A DNA stretch of 64,000 nucleotides from JBBTCX01 sp964494205 (GCA_964494205.1 CAZBRD010000003.1:1-64000), one strand, 5' to 3'; positions 8,412 to 18,193 are shown, counted from the first letter of the stretch. Numbers and translations are program-made. The notes: generated by a model not told the origin, from the letters alone.

Positions 8412-10569
8412 GCCTTCAAATCAATATCGCCCCGAGCCATCTCTTTCCGATTCGATTCAATTTCTCAAAGGCGTCGGTCCGCGCCGGGCGGTTGAGTTCG
8501 CCAAACTTGGCATCTCAACGGTGGGCGATCTCATCTTTCATTTTCCCTTTCGACACGAACTGATTCCAAAGTCGCAGGCGATCGGCACGTTGCGACTCGG
8601 CGAAACCGCCACCGTCATCGGCGAGATTCGCCGCGCTCGCGCGTCGGGATCACGGAATGCGCCGATTCTGAATGCGACCGTCATGGATGGCACAGGCGAG
8701 TGTCGCGTGACGTGGTTTAACTCGTCGTATCTCTCTGACGAACTGCGCGGGGGACGCTTCGTTCGTTTGACGGGCAAAGTCGACGCGTTCAACGATCGTG
8801 CACAGCTGACTAACCCGCGCCTAACATTTCTAGAACGAAGCGAAACAGCCTTCGACGACGATCGTGATCGATTCGAACCCGTGTATTCCGCATCGGCTGC
8901 GGTCACATCGAAACAAATCGCTGCGCTCATTTCGCAGGTTCTGGAAACTCACGCGGAGCTGCTCGACGATTTTCTGCCCGAGCAGCTGCGACAATCGCGT
9001 GGACTCGCACCGCGAAAAACGGCGATTCTTCGATTTCATCATCCGACGTCTCAAGGCGATGTGGCGTCGGCAAGGCAGCGGTTGGCCTACGATGAGCTGT
9101 TGCTCAGTCAATTGGCTGTGCAGGTAAGTCGGCGACTTCGCGATACCGGGCCGAAAGCGAAATCAATTCAGATCAGCGACGAAGTCGACCAACGGATTCG
9201 CAAGCGATTTCCGTTTGAACTCTCACCGGGGCAGAACAAAGTAGTGGCTGAGATTCGCGCGAACCTGTCGACAACAAAGCCGATGAACCGACTTCTTCAG
9301 GCTGACGTCGGCGCGGGCAAGACAGCTGTAGCCGTTTATGCCGCGCTCGCGGTTGTCGCCAACAAGCAGCAGGTCGCAATGGTCGCGCCGACGGAAGTTC
9401 TCGCGAAACAGCATTTCGACAAGGTGCAACAATACCTCGCCGGCAGTCGCGTGCGAATTAGTTACCTGGCCGGCTCGGTTACGCGATCGGAGCGAAGCGT
9501 TATTCTTCGCGAATTGGTAGCAGGCAAGGTTGATCTGATCATCGGAACTCATGCGCTATTTGAGGCAGACGTTCGATTTCGCAAACTCAGCTTGGTCGTC
9601 ATCGATGAACAGCACAAGTTCGGCGTTGAGCAGAGAGCAGCACTGCGAAAAAAAGGAGCAGGCGCACACAACTTGGTCATGACTGCCACACCCATCCCGC
9701 GAACGCTAGCGATGACGATCTTCGGCGAGATGGATATTTCCACGATTGAAGGAGTATTGCCCGGCAGACAGCCTGTGGTGACACGCCTTGTCACTTCTGA
9801 GAATCGAGCAAAAGCGTGGGAATTCGTTCGCGGGCGGTTATCCGTTGGCGAGCAGGCCTACATCGTCTATCCGCTGGTGGAAGAGTCGGAGGCCATGCCG
9901 CTCAAAGCCGCGACGGCAGAAGTGGAGCGATTGTCCAAATCCGTGCTGCGCGGCATCGAAATCGGCCTGCTCCATGGCCGGATGAAGCAAGCCGAAAAAG
10001 ATCGCGTAATGCAGCGATTCCGCGCGGGCGAGATTCAAGTGCTGGTTTCGACGACGGTGATCGAAGTAGGGGTGGATGTATCGAACGCGACGCTGATGAT
10101 CATCGAACACGCCGAAAGGTATGGGTTAAGTCAATTGCATCAGCTTCGTGGAAGAGTGGGGCGCGGCGATCGCAAATCGTGGTGTTTGTTGATGCTTAAT
10201 GATGCCAACCAAAATGGGGGACGAGGAAAAGGTAGTCAGGAAAACCCCCCTGAGCCGGAACCTAATCAAGAAAGTGCCACAACATCGCGTTTGCAAATCA
10301 TGTGCGAAACGAACGACGGTTTTCGCATCGCCGAAGAGGACCTGAAACTCCGCGGTCCGGGGGAATTGCTCGGCACGAGGCAGCACGGTGTCCCCATGTT
10401 CAAAGTGGCAGACCTGATAGCCGATGGGCAGTTGCTTCAATGGGCGAGGGAGGACGCGACACTGGTCATAGCTAACGACAGCCATTTGAAATCAAAAGAG
10501 AATGCTGACTTGCGGCGAGCATTGGCTGAACGGTATGGCGGGTTGATCACACTTTCAACGGTAGGTTGA
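8338..10569 (+). CDS. recG: ATP-dependent DNA helicase RecG
   Basis: RecG remodels stalled replication forks and Holliday junctions. An N-terminal wedge/OB region (FLKGVGPRRA, then the FPFRHE strand) precedes the superfamily 2 helicase core: DVGAGKT (motif I, about residue 323), VVIDEQHKFG (motif II), TATPIPRTLA (motif III) and QLRGRVGRG (motif VI). Between motif VI and the conserved C-terminal block (RGPGELLGTRQHG) lies a Gly/Asn/Pro-rich insert of about 25 residues that looks lineage-specific. Length, 743 aa, is slightly above the usual ~690. The start is uncertain: TTG 8338 is the only reasonable one I see, and it lies inside an inverted repeat with no strong ribosome binding site. Confidence 0.93.
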   Translation: MSIERSSRIAPSKPGRKGLIDNRQSPSNQYRPEPSLSDSIQFLKGVGPRRAVEFAKLGISTVGDLIFHFPFRHELIPKSQAIGTLRLGETATVIGEIRRARASGSRNAPILNATVMDGTGECRVTWFNSSYLSDELRGGRFVRLTGKVDAFNDRAQLTNPRLTFLERSETAFDDDRDRFEPVYSASAAVTSKQIAALISQVLETHAELLDDFLPEQLRQSRGLAPRKTAILRFHHPTSQGDVASARQRLAYDELLLSQLAVQVSRRLRDTGPKAKSIQISDEVDQRIRKRFPFELSPGQNKVVAEIRANLSTTKPMNRLLQADVGAGKTAVAVYAALAVVANKQQVAMVAPTEVLAKQHFDKVQQYLAGSRVRISYLAGSVTRSERSVILRELVAGKVDLIIGTHALFEADVRFRKLSLVVIDEQHKFGVEQRAALRKKGAGAHNLVMTATPIPRTLAMTIFGEMDISTIEGVLPGRQPVVTRLVTSENRAKAWEFVRGRLSVGEQAYIVYPLVEESEAMPLKAATAEVERLSKSVLRGIEIGLLHGRMKQAEKDRVMQRFRAGEIQVLVSTTVIEVGVDVSNATLMIIEHAERYGLSQLHQLRGRVGRGDRKSWCLLMLNDANQNGGRGKGSQENPPEPEPNQESATTSRLQIMCETNDGFRIAEEDLKLRGPGELLGTRQHGVPMFKVADLIADGQLLQWAREDATLVIANDSHLKSKENADLRRALAERYGGLITLSTVG

Positions 10570-10581
10570 TCACGGCTTGAC

Positions 10582-10610
10582 TGGTTGAAGAGTAGGTATT
10601 TTGCTACAAT
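10582..10610 (+). promoter_or_regulatory. Probable extended -10 promoter
   Basis: TGCTACAAT (10602-10610) is an extended -10 element with a weak TGGTTG -35 about 17 bases upstream. It would start a leader of roughly 90 bases for the Asp-box protein at 10709. Confidence 0.4.
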
Positions 10611-10708
10611 TGCGTTTGCGATTCAAAAAACCGGATTGGAGACGCAAGACCGGCATCTCCCCAAATCACGGAGTGATTCATGCAGTTCGCGAATAGTGGG
10701 GTAGCAAA

Positions 10709-12829
10709 GTGATTCGATTGATCTGGGCTCCATTTTGCACGGCCTGCCTTGGGATTCTATCCTTATGCGTCCCGCACGTAGTTGCCCTTGATGCTGAAGA
10801 CGCACCCGACGCAGGCGCACTCAATTCGTCACAGTCGCACTATCGAGAAGTTCCCAACATGCCCTACATGCCGTGGTCGCCGAACGTGGCTGGTGGCGGA
10901 ATCGAACATTGCGGACCGTGGGTCTACGGGCCTTACGTGAGCCGGCAGGTCAATGTCGATGCGAACGGTTGCAATATTGTGGGCGATGCAGCTAATGAAC
11001 CATCAATTGCTATCGATCCGACCAACCCAGACAACATTGTGATTGGTTGGAGGCAGTTTGATTCGATCGAATCGGACTTCAGGCAGTCGGGATGGGCATA
11101 CAGTCACGACGGTGGAGAGACGTGGACATTTCCCGGGTCAATACAGCCGGGCACTTTTGGAAGCGACCCAGTCCTTGCAACTCGCGCTGACGGGACGTTC
11201 TTCTATCATTCAACCTCTTCATCGCTGGCCGGAACACTCTACGAGTCGTCCGATCAAGGGGTAACTTGGCATGACACTGATTTTGGTTGCGGCGGCGACA
11301 AGCCTTGGGTCACGTTTGACACTACTGAAGGAGTTGGGCGAGACAATTTTTATTGTACGCGTTCACCGGGAATTAGCTTAGTGCGTGCGACCACGGACTG
11401 GAGTTGGGTGTCGGCTTCATTACCTCGTCCCGCAGTTTGGGGGACTATTACCGTTGCGATCGACGGTGTGGTCTTCGTGGCAGGGGCAAGTGGTTTTGCG
11501 GGTGGCCAATGTCCTGCGGGTTTGACGGCGTTTAATCGCAGCCTGAACATTCAGGACACAACGCAATCTCCAACGGTAGATTTGTCCAGCTGTGTAGATC
11601 TTGGTGGCGTGGTAGGGGAAAGCGGTGTAAATGGAATCGGACTGGCCGGACAGCTCTGGGTAGCAACAGATCTTTCGCTCGGAAATCATGACCGCGTTTA
11701 CCTCTTGGCAACAACAACTTCCGGTAATGTACAGTTCATTCGCAGTACTGATGGCGGAACCACGTGGGGACCTCCTATTCAAGTGAATGATGACAATACA
11801 ACACGACCGCAGTGGTTTGGCATGATGTCAGTTTCCCCAAACGGTAGAATTGACGCTGTTTGGAATGATGAGCGTAATCATAATGACTTCCGAACGTGTG
11901 AACTCTATTATGCGCATTCCACCGACGGTGGAGAGTCCTGGTCCACCAACATTCAGCTGAGTCTGTCATTTGACAAGAAGGTGGGGTATCCTGGCGGCAA
12001 TAACAAACTGGGCGATTATTATCACATGGTTTCTGACGATACTCACGTGAATGTGGCGTACGCTGCAACATTCAATAATGAGCAGGATGTTTACTTCCTG
12101 AGGTTCCCCGCGTTCGATTGTAACCAGAACGGTATATCTGATCCCGAGGACATTTCAAACGGCGTTTCGTTTGATTGCGACGGCAATTCAATCCCTGATG
12201 AATGTCAGTTACTCATCGATTGCAACTCGAACGGGATTTTCGATCCTTGCGACGTATCAGGCGACGAAAGTGAAGACTGCGATTCGAACAGTGTCCCCGA
12301 TGAATGCCAGCTATTTCTCGATTGCAACTCGAACGCGATTTTCGATCCTTGCGATACAGCTAGCGGCGCAAGCGCAGACTGCGATTTGAATAGGGTGCCT
12401 GATGAATGCGAGCCAGATTGCAACAAGAATTTGGTGGCCGATATCTGCGATATTACGGACCATACCAGTGTGGACTGCAACTTCAACCTTATCCCCGATG
12501 AATGTGAAGAAGCGGGTGACTTCGATGATGATGGACTACCGAACATTTGCGATCCAGATATCGACAATGACGGAGTCGCTAACGGAGCCGATGTGTGCGA
12601 TCAATCTCCGCACGGATTTCCTGTACGGCTAAATGGCGCGCCTGTCGGTGACGCGAACCTCGATTGCCAAGTGAGTCTGTTTGATTACGCATTTTTTGAT
12701 GATTGCCTTGCAAACGGCGGTCCCAGCATTTCGCTTCCTTCATGTGCGTTTCGTTTTGGGGTCGATGCCGACAGCGATATCGACCTTGTCGATTTCGCGA
12801 ATTTCCAGCGTGTTTTCGGTACACCTTAA
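10709..12829 (+). CDS. Secreted Asp-box (BNR) propeller protein with Cys-rich tail
   Basis: A signal peptide (IRLIWAPFC..., cleavage near VVA-LDA) leads into a region with at least four Asp-box motifs S-x-D-x-G-x-T-W: SHDGGETW (~131), SSDQGVTW (~179), STDGGTTW (~346), STDGGESW (~404). These mark a sialidase-like beta-propeller, although no sialidase catalytic arginine set can be claimed. From ~470 there is a Cys/Asp-rich array (DCNSNGIFDPCD, VPDECQ) with a 34-residue period, resembling thrombospondin-type-3 or calcium-binding repeats, then a dockerin-like end (GDANLDCQVSLFDYAFF ... DSDIDLVDFANFQ). GTG 10709 has GTGGGG upstream. Binding or degrading an extracellular glycan is inference. Confidence 0.85.
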   Translation: MIRLIWAPFCTACLGILSLCVPHVVALDAEDAPDAGALNSSQSHYREVPNMPYMPWSPNVAGGGIEHCGPWVYGPYVSRQVNVDANGCNIVGDAANEPSIAIDPTNPDNIVIGWRQFDSIESDFRQSGWAYSHDGGETWTFPGSIQPGTFGSDPVLATRADGTFFYHSTSSSLAGTLYESSDQGVTWHDTDFGCGGDKPWVTFDTTEGVGRDNFYCTRSPGISLVRATTDWSWVSASLPRPAVWGTITVAIDGVVFVAGASGFAGGQCPAGLTAFNRSLNIQDTTQSPTVDLSSCVDLGGVVGESGVNGIGLAGQLWVATDLSLGNHDRVYLLATTTSGNVQFIRSTDGGTTWGPPIQVNDDNTTRPQWFGMMSVSPNGRIDAVWNDERNHNDFRTCELYYAHSTDGGESWSTNIQLSLSFDKKVGYPGGNNKLGDYYHMVSDDTHVNVAYAATFNNEQDVYFLRFPAFDCNQNGISDPEDISNGVSFDCDGNSIPDECQLLIDCNSNGIFDPCDVSGDESEDCDSNSVPDECQLFLDCNSNAIFDPCDTASGASADCDLNRVPDECEPDCNKNLVADICDITDHTSVDCNFNLIPDECEEAGDFDDDGLPNICDPDIDNDGVANGADVCDQSPHGFPVRLNGAPVGDANLDCQVSLFDYAFFDDCLANGGPSISLPSCAFRFGVDADSDIDLVDFANFQRVFGTP
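12197..12400 (+). repeat. 102-bp tandem repeats in coding sequence
   Basis: Two imperfect 102-bp units (12197-12298 and 12299-12400), with a partial third from 12401, encode the 34-residue Cys/Asp-rich repeat. The stretch starting at 12219 and its copy 102 bases later differ at only one base over about 30, which suggests a fairly recent duplication. Confidence 0.8.
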
Positions 12830-12974
12830 GATTGTTTCTCTTCCCTTCCAGAATTTCACAGCCTCAAAATGCGCAAATCGCCGGATGTTGATTCGCGCGC
12901 CTTTCGGGCGGACAATTAGCATCGGAACATTCGTCAGCTGAATCTGACGGTTCGATAGGAAGTAAGCTGCTGGC

Positions 12975-15900
12975 ATGGAAGCAAACCGAAATTTCGTCCA
13001 CCTCCACGTGCACACGCACTATAGCCTGCTCGATGGGGCAACGCGCATTGATGCGCTCGTGCAGCGGGCGAAGAAGTGGGGGATGCCGGCGTGTGCGATT
13101 ACCGATCACGGGAACATGTTCGGGGCGGTGGAGTTTTATTCTGCGGCCAAGAAGGCTGGGGTGAAGCCGATCGTCGGTTGTGAGATGTATCTCGCGCGGG
13201 GGCATCGCAAGAACCGCGAAGGTGAGAACGAGCCCGGTGCGACAGGGACGAAGAAAGAGTCGTTCCACCTGCTTCTGCTGGCGATGAACCTGGAGGGGTA
13301 TCGCAACCTGATGCGGCTTACCAGCATCGGATACACCGAGGGGTTCTATCGCAAACCGCGAATCGACAAGGAAGTGCTCCGCGAATTCTCCGGCGGGCTG
13401 ATCTGCACCAGCGCGTGCATCGGCGGGGAGATTCCGCAAACACTCTTGAATCGAGATCGGGCTGCAGCCGAGGATGTGGCCAAGACTTATCTGGAGATTT
13501 TCGGGCCCGATCGGTTCTTCGTTGAATTGCAGGATCACAACATTTCCGAGCAGAAGACGCTGAATCCTGAACTCGTGGAGATGGCCAATCGGTTGGGCGT
13601 CGGGCTCATCGCGACGAACGACGTGCATTACCTCGAACACGATGATGTGGAAGCGCACGACGTGCTCTGTTGCATCAACACCGGTCGCCTGCTTCACGAA
13701 GAGGATCGCTTCAAGTTTCCGACGGACCAGTTCTATTTCAAGAGCTCGGAGGAAATGGCGAGCCTGTTCCCGCAGCATTCTGAAGCGATGGACAACACGC
13801 TTCGCGTGGCGGACATGTGCAACCTCGAACTGGACCTCAGCAAACGATATGCGCCGGTCTTTCGAGTGCCAGAGAATGTCACCAATGAGTCGGGGAAGAC
13901 GCTCGACGATGCCGCGCTTCTGCGAAAGCTCGTTTACGAGGGCGCGGAGAAGAGATACAAACAGATCGACGATGAGCTGCGCGAACGAATCGACTACGAA
14001 CTCAACGTCATTACGAGCAAAGGGTTTGCCAGCTATATCCTGATCGTCTGGGATTGTGCGCGATTCGCGCATGAAAACGGCATTCCCGCATCGGCGCGCG
14101 GGAGCGGGTGCAGCGCCGTGGTCAATTATTGCCTCGACATCAGCACAGCCGACCCGATTCGATACGGGCTGTACTTCGAGCGCTTCATGGACCCGGACCG
14201 TGATGAAATGCCAGATATCGATCTCGACATCTGTCAGAACGGTCGCGGGCGGATGATCGAATACGTGCGGCAGAAGTACGGCCACGTCGCGCAGATCATT
14301 ACGTTCGGCACGCTTAAGGCGAAGGCAGCAGTCAAAGACGTTGCTCGTGTGGTTGGATTGGGTTTCGATGAAGCCAACGAGCTCACGAAGCTCATCCCGA
14401 ACACGCTGAAGATGACGCTCGATCTGGCGCTGAAGCAGGAGCCTGAACTTAAGAAGCGCTATGAAGCCGACGCAAAGGTCAAGCGAATTCTTGACATTGG
14501 TCGCAAGCTGGAGGGTGTGGCGCGAAACAGCGGCGTTCACGCAGCCGGTATCGTCGTTGCCGATCAACCGCTCGTAAATTTCCTTCCGCTCTGCAAGGCC
14601 GCAGGTCAGGAGACGCTGGTCACGCAATTCGACGGCCCGACTGTGGAAAAAGTCGGTCTGCTCAAGATGGACTTTCTGGGTCTGCGTACGCTGACGACGC
14701 TCGAACGCGCGCGGCAGTTGGCTGAGAAAAGTTCGGGGCGATCCATCGATCTCGAAACGCTCGATCTGACGGATCAGCGCGTGTATGAGCTGTTCGCTCG
14801 CGGTGACACGAAAGGCATCTTCCAATTTGAATCTGGTGGCATGCGCGATGTCATCATGCGTATGCGGCCGAACCGAATTGAGGATTTGATCGCGGCCAAC
14901 GCGCTCTATCGGCCCGGCCCAATGGAGTACATTCCCGATTACGTTTCGCGAAAGCACGGCACATCGTGGAACACGCCGCATCCGATCATGACGGAAGTGC
15001 TTTCTGAAACTTACGGGATCATGGTGTATCAGGAGCAGGTGTCGCGACTGGTCAATCGATTGGGGGGGATTGAACTCAAGAGTGCGTTCCGACTTGCCAA
15101 GGCGATCAGCAAGAAAAAGACGGACATGATCGAGGCTATGCGCGAGCCGTTCGTCAAAGGTTGCGAAACCAGCGGAGTGAAGCGAGAAGTCGCCAGCGAA
15201 GTTTTCGAGGACATTCTGAAGTTCGGTGGATATGCTTTCAATAAAGCGCACAGCACGGGATATGCGCTGGTCGCGTTTCAGACGGCGTGGATGAAGACGT
15301 ATTTCCCGGTTGAATTCATGGCAGCGTTGATGACGTTCGAAATGTCGAGCACGGAGAAAGTCGCGGAGTATCGCGAGGAATGCAAGGAGCTTGGCATTCT
15401 GGTTGAGCCGCCGAGTATTAATGCGTCCGATTTTGATTTTATCGTGGGGCGAATTCGTGATGGAGCGGTTGCGCCGGTTGGCAAGAGAAACGGTCATGGT
15501 TCGCTTTCTCATGAAACAGCGCCAGCTGGGAATGAGATGGATAATCCTGCAAAGGGAATGTTCATGCGCTTCGGGTTGGGAGCGATCAAAGGTGTCGGCG
15601 AAAAAGCCGTCAACGCGATCGTTGCAGAGCGAAGCAAGAACGGACCGTATCGCAGCTTGTTTGATTTTTGTGAACGCGTCGATTTGATGGCGATCAATAA
15701 GGGCACGATTGAGGCGCTCATTTGTGCCGGCGCTTTTGATGACACCGGCGGCATGCGGAAGGCGCTGTTCGATGCGGCTGAGCGGGCGGTGAGTGCGGGG
15801 CAGGAGGTTCAGCGCGACCGTCGCGCGGGTCAGATGATGATGTTCGGCGGCGGGGGGGGAGAAAACGAACCGAAGCACGGTCCCGTGTTGAGCGCTGACG

Positions 15901-16628
15901 AATGGACCGAGGCTGACATGCTCGCGCGGGAGAAATCGGTTCTTGGTTTCTATATCACCAAGCATCCGCTGACTAGTCATGATCGATTGCTCGAATCGTG
16001 CAGCACGGCCTCCACGGTTGATCTGTCGAAATATCGCGATGGCGATTCGGTGACACTCGGTGGCATGGTGTCGAGTCTTCGCACGGTCAATGCGAAGTCG
16101 GGACGCAACGCGGGTCGAAAACTCGGCATCGTGACGCTCGAAGATCTCAAGGGGCGTGTTGAGGCGGTGGTGTTCCCTGATGATCTGACGAAGCACCGCG
16201 CGCTGCTCAATCCGGATTCAGTTGTTTTTCTAGAAGGCGAAGTGGATTGCAAGCGCGAAGAGCCGTCTATTCGCGTGTCACGCGTTGTGCCTGCGGCAGA
16301 TGCGGTGGTTGAATATGCCAAGGCGCTGCTGATCGAGATTTCCGATTCGACCAACGTGGCAGTGCTCATTGCGACCCTCCAGAAGTTTCCCGGCACGTGC
16401 CCGGTTTATCTCTCCGTTCCCACCGATGATGGTTTCACTGCACAGATTCAGTGCGGTTCCGCGATTCGCGTGAAGTGCACGCCGGAATTGACATCGAGTC
16501 TTTCGTCGCTCATGGGCAGGGAGAGAATCACGATCATCGGTCCGCAGAAGCGAGCGATTCCGTTTACGGTTTCCGTTGGGCGGCAGGCCACGGTACGTGT
16601 GGTTGGGGATGTGTTGCAAACGGTCTGA
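12975..16628 (+). CDS. dnaE: DNA polymerase III alpha subunit
   Basis: This is the replicative polymerase catalytic subunit (family C). In order: PHP domain (HVHTHYSLLDGA, ITDHGNMFG), polymerase core with the catalytic pair PDIDLDIC (near residue 415) and third aspartate KMDFLGLRTLT (near 563), helix-hairpin-helix region (FMRFGLGAIKGVGEKAV), and C-terminal OB fold (VTLGGMVSSLR, ...LEDLKGRVEAVVFPDDL). The length of 1217 aa fits DnaE1. ATG 12975 is preceded by AGGAAG at a rather long distance and by a short hairpin (CGTCAG/CTGACG, 12932-12949). It stands alone on its strand. Confidence 0.96.
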   Translation: MEANRNFVHLHVHTHYSLLDGATRIDALVQRAKKWGMPACAITDHGNMFGAVEFYSAAKKAGVKPIVGCEMYLARGHRKNREGENEPGATGTKKESFHLLLLAMNLEGYRNLMRLTSIGYTEGFYRKPRIDKEVLREFSGGLICTSACIGGEIPQTLLNRDRAAAEDVAKTYLEIFGPDRFFVELQDHNISEQKTLNPELVEMANRLGVGLIATNDVHYLEHDDVEAHDVLCCINTGRLLHEEDRFKFPTDQFYFKSSEEMASLFPQHSEAMDNTLRVADMCNLELDLSKRYAPVFRVPENVTNESGKTLDDAALLRKLVYEGAEKRYKQIDDELRERIDYELNVITSKGFASYILIVWDCARFAHENGIPASARGSGCSAVVNYCLDISTADPIRYGLYFERFMDPDRDEMPDIDLDICQNGRGRMIEYVRQKYGHVAQIITFGTLKAKAAVKDVARVVGLGFDEANELTKLIPNTLKMTLDLALKQEPELKKRYEADAKVKRILDIGRKLEGVARNSGVHAAGIVVADQPLVNFLPLCKAAGQETLVTQFDGPTVEKVGLLKMDFLGLRTLTTLERARQLAEKSSGRSIDLETLDLTDQRVYELFARGDTKGIFQFESGGMRDVIMRMRPNRIEDLIAANALYRPGPMEYIPDYVSRKHGTSWNTPHPIMTEVLSETYGIMVYQEQVSRLVNRLGGIELKSAFRLAKAISKKKTDMIEAMREPFVKGCETSGVKREVASEVFEDILKFGGYAFNKAHSTGYALVAFQTAWMKTYFPVEFMAALMTFEMSSTEKVAEYREECKELGILVEPPSINASDFDFIVGRIRDGAVAPVGKRNGHGSLSHETAPAGNEMDNPAKGMFMRFGLGAIKGVGEKAVNAIVAERSKNGPYRSLFDFCERVDLMAINKGTIEALICAGAFDDTGGMRKALFDAAERAVSAGQEVQRDRRAGQMMMFGGGGGENEPKHGPVLSADEWTEADMLAREKSVLGFYITKHPLTSHDRLLESCSTASTVDLSKYRDGDSVTLGGMVSSLRTVNAKSGRNAGRKLGIVTLEDLKGRVEAVVFPDDLTKHRALLNPDSVVFLEGEVDCKREEPSIRVSRVVPAADAVVEYAKALLIEISDSTNVAVLIATLQKFPGTCPVYLSVPTDDGFTAQIQCGSAIRVKCTPELTSSLSSLMGRERITIIGPQKRAIPFTVSVGRQATVRVVGDVLQTV

Positions 16629-16664
16629 GTTCATTCCATTGCCCATCGAATGTCGTGTGTGTCG

Positions 16665-16894
16665 GGTCTGCTGACCACCGCTGTAAACATCTTCCGAGGT
16701 CGAAATTCAGCGATGCCAATACTGAAACGCTTGGTTTTGAGTGCTTCCAAGTTTTGTCGCACCCTATTTTTCGGAAGCACGAACGCCTTTTCCGTTGGAA
16801 ACCAAATTCGGATGTTTCGAAAACCCTTGTTTTGTAGAGTCTGTATTGATTCACGGGCTCCGGCCAAGATGTTTACAGCAGTGGTCTGCTGACC
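16665..16894. mobile_element. MITE-like element, copy A
   Basis: A 206-bp element (16677-16882) is bounded by near-perfect inverted ends: GACCACCGCTGTAAACATC from 16673 and its complement ending at 16886, one mismatch in about 21. It is flanked by 12-bp direct copies of GGTCTGCTGACC (16665-16676, 16883-16894). It carries no plausible gene, and an identical 206-bp copy lies inverted at 44697-44902. The flanks together make up a GTCGGGTC...GACCCGAC palindrome, an empty form of which exists at 33117-33136. Confidence 0.85.
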
Positions 16895-17516
16895 CGACCT
16901 ACGGGTTGGCGTTTGAATTAATTGCACAGTCTTGCGTGGGCCGTTGCGTGTTTTGTCGCTACCTTAGTTCGGCGCGTCCGTACGCGGGGGTCGATTTTGC
17001 GTTTTCTTGCGTGGTGCAGGATCAATGTGCTTCGGCGCGTTGAAAAACGCGAACATTGAGCGCCGTTTTGCACGAACCAGAAATATTCACGCAAGATGCA
17101 TGCGACGGCGGCGAGCGGCGATATTTGTTTTCATTGGCGTTCTCGCAAGGCACTTCGAATAACAAGACACGCGCTCGTACGAGACAGAGATTTCAGTTGG
17201 CGCCAATGTGAGATCGTTCGATCGCCCCGTTGGGGCTTTCAATTCGTGCGGGGCTTGGTACCCACGGCTTCCGCCGTGGGCTGACCGCGTGTCGCCGCTA
17301 CCGCGGCTTCAGAGGAGTCGGACCTAGGGACCGACCATTAGTCTTTTCGATCGCACGGCTGGTAGGGCCGGAAAAAAGTCGGTTTTCAGGCTGTTTTCGC
17401 CTCTTTTTTCGGCCGATCTTCGGGGATGGCAACTTCCGATTTACCGGTCCGGGCAACATCTGCGTATCATTAAACCGCGATTGCGTGACAGGAATCGCGG
17501 GGGAGGAGCGTCTATT
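16895..17516. other. Gene-free stretch with hairpins and repeats
   Basis: No convincing gene lies here. There is a hairpin at 17023-17058 (CAATGT/ACATTG outer stem, CGCGTT-GAAA-AACGCG inner stem with a GNRA-type loop), then the composite palindromic repeat at 17222-17310 and a T-rich stretch before the sigma factor gene. The base pattern of 16900-17220 differs from coding neighbours. Confidence 0.6.
17222..17310. repeat. Composite dispersed palindromic repeat, copy 1
   Basis: Three palindromes follow one another: GCCCC-gtt-GGGGC (17224-17236), CCCACGGCTTCCGCCGTGGG (17261-17280) and GCCGC-TACC-GCGGC (17294-17307). The same ordered set recurs at 33022-33107 and 51446-51533, so this is a REP/BIME-like family. 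Confidence 0.8.
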
Positions 17517-18098
17517 TTGTCGGATATGACCATGGCCGTTCCAATGGATTACGACCCCGAGCATCCGGTGGTCGACGCGATTCGCGAGGGCGATCGATAC
17601 GCCTTCGAGGAGTTGCTTCGACGAAACGGGAAGTGGGTTCGGGGTGTGATTTTTGGGGTTCTGGGCGATCCCGACCGTGTTGATGACGTGGCGCAACAGG
17701 TTTGGACGTCTGTTTGGGAACGAATCGGCGATCTGCGGGATACCGCAAGCTGGAGGTCGTGGTTGTACCGGATGGCTCACAACGCTGCGATCGATGCAGG
17801 TCGGGCGGCCACGCGGCAACGCAAGCAGCAGAAACTGGTTCTCGCGGAACCGGTGATGCACAAGGATGCCAGCGAGCCCGATGATGCAGTCGTACGTTCC
17901 GAGACTGAAGGCAAAGTGCTGGCGGCTGTGCAAGCGCTGCCGGCGATGTATCGCGAGCCGTTTGTGCTCAGACACTTGAACGGCTGGTCTTATCAGCAAA
18001 TCGCGGATGTCATGGGAATGCCCGTGGATTCGGTAGAGACGAGGCTGGTGAGAGCGAGACGATTCCTGAGGGAAGCCCTGACGGGCAAGGTAGCGTAG
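17517..18098 (+). CDS. ECF sigma-70 family sigma factor
   Basis: The 193-residue protein has the two-domain ECF layout: region 2 (AFEELLRRNGKWV ... DDVAQQVWTSVW ... SWLYRMAHNAAID) and region 4 (AALPAMYREPFVLRHL... SYQQIADVMGMPVDSVETRLVRARRFLRE), with no region 1 or 3. It directs RNA polymerase to a private set of promoters. TTG 17517 is chosen because GGAGGAG ends 8 bases upstream; the frame remains open back to 17481. The next gene encodes a likely anti-sigma factor and the third a PDZ protein, suggesting an envelope-sensing module. Confidence 0.9.
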   Translation: MSDMTMAVPMDYDPEHPVVDAIREGDRYAFEELLRRNGKWVRGVIFGVLGDPDRVDDVAQQVWTSVWERIGDLRDTASWRSWLYRMAHNAAIDAGRAATRQRKQQKLVLAEPVMHKDASEPDDAVVRSETEGKVLAAVQALPAMYREPFVLRHLNGWSYQQIADVMGMPVDSVETRLVRARRFLREALTGKVA

Positions 18099-18193
18099 TT
18101 CGACCGGTGGAAATCATTCGCAGGCTGAAGCCCGCGGCTCGCTGAGCGCGAACACTGTTGGTCGAATGAATAACGCAGAATTGCGAATGCAAA

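Noticed and set aside
12197..12420. Possible CRISPR-like direct repeats
   Set aside because: The 102-bp period keeps the reading frame of the secreted protein; there is no repeat/spacer pattern.
12864..16196. A 1110-residue open frame on the minus strand across dnaE
   Set aside because: It is the antisense shadow of dnaE. The plus-strand product has all polymerase motifs, while the antisense protein is Arg/His-rich with no family likeness.
16677..16882. Open frames within the 206-bp element, on both strands
   Set aside because: They run through the element and its terminal repeats without a start site or family; the ends MFTAVV repeat only because of the inverted ends.
17440..17480. Autoregulatory ECF promoter (GGCAACTT ... 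TCT)
   Set aside because: The spacing between the candidate boxes is about 23 bases, too long for the usual ECF promoter.
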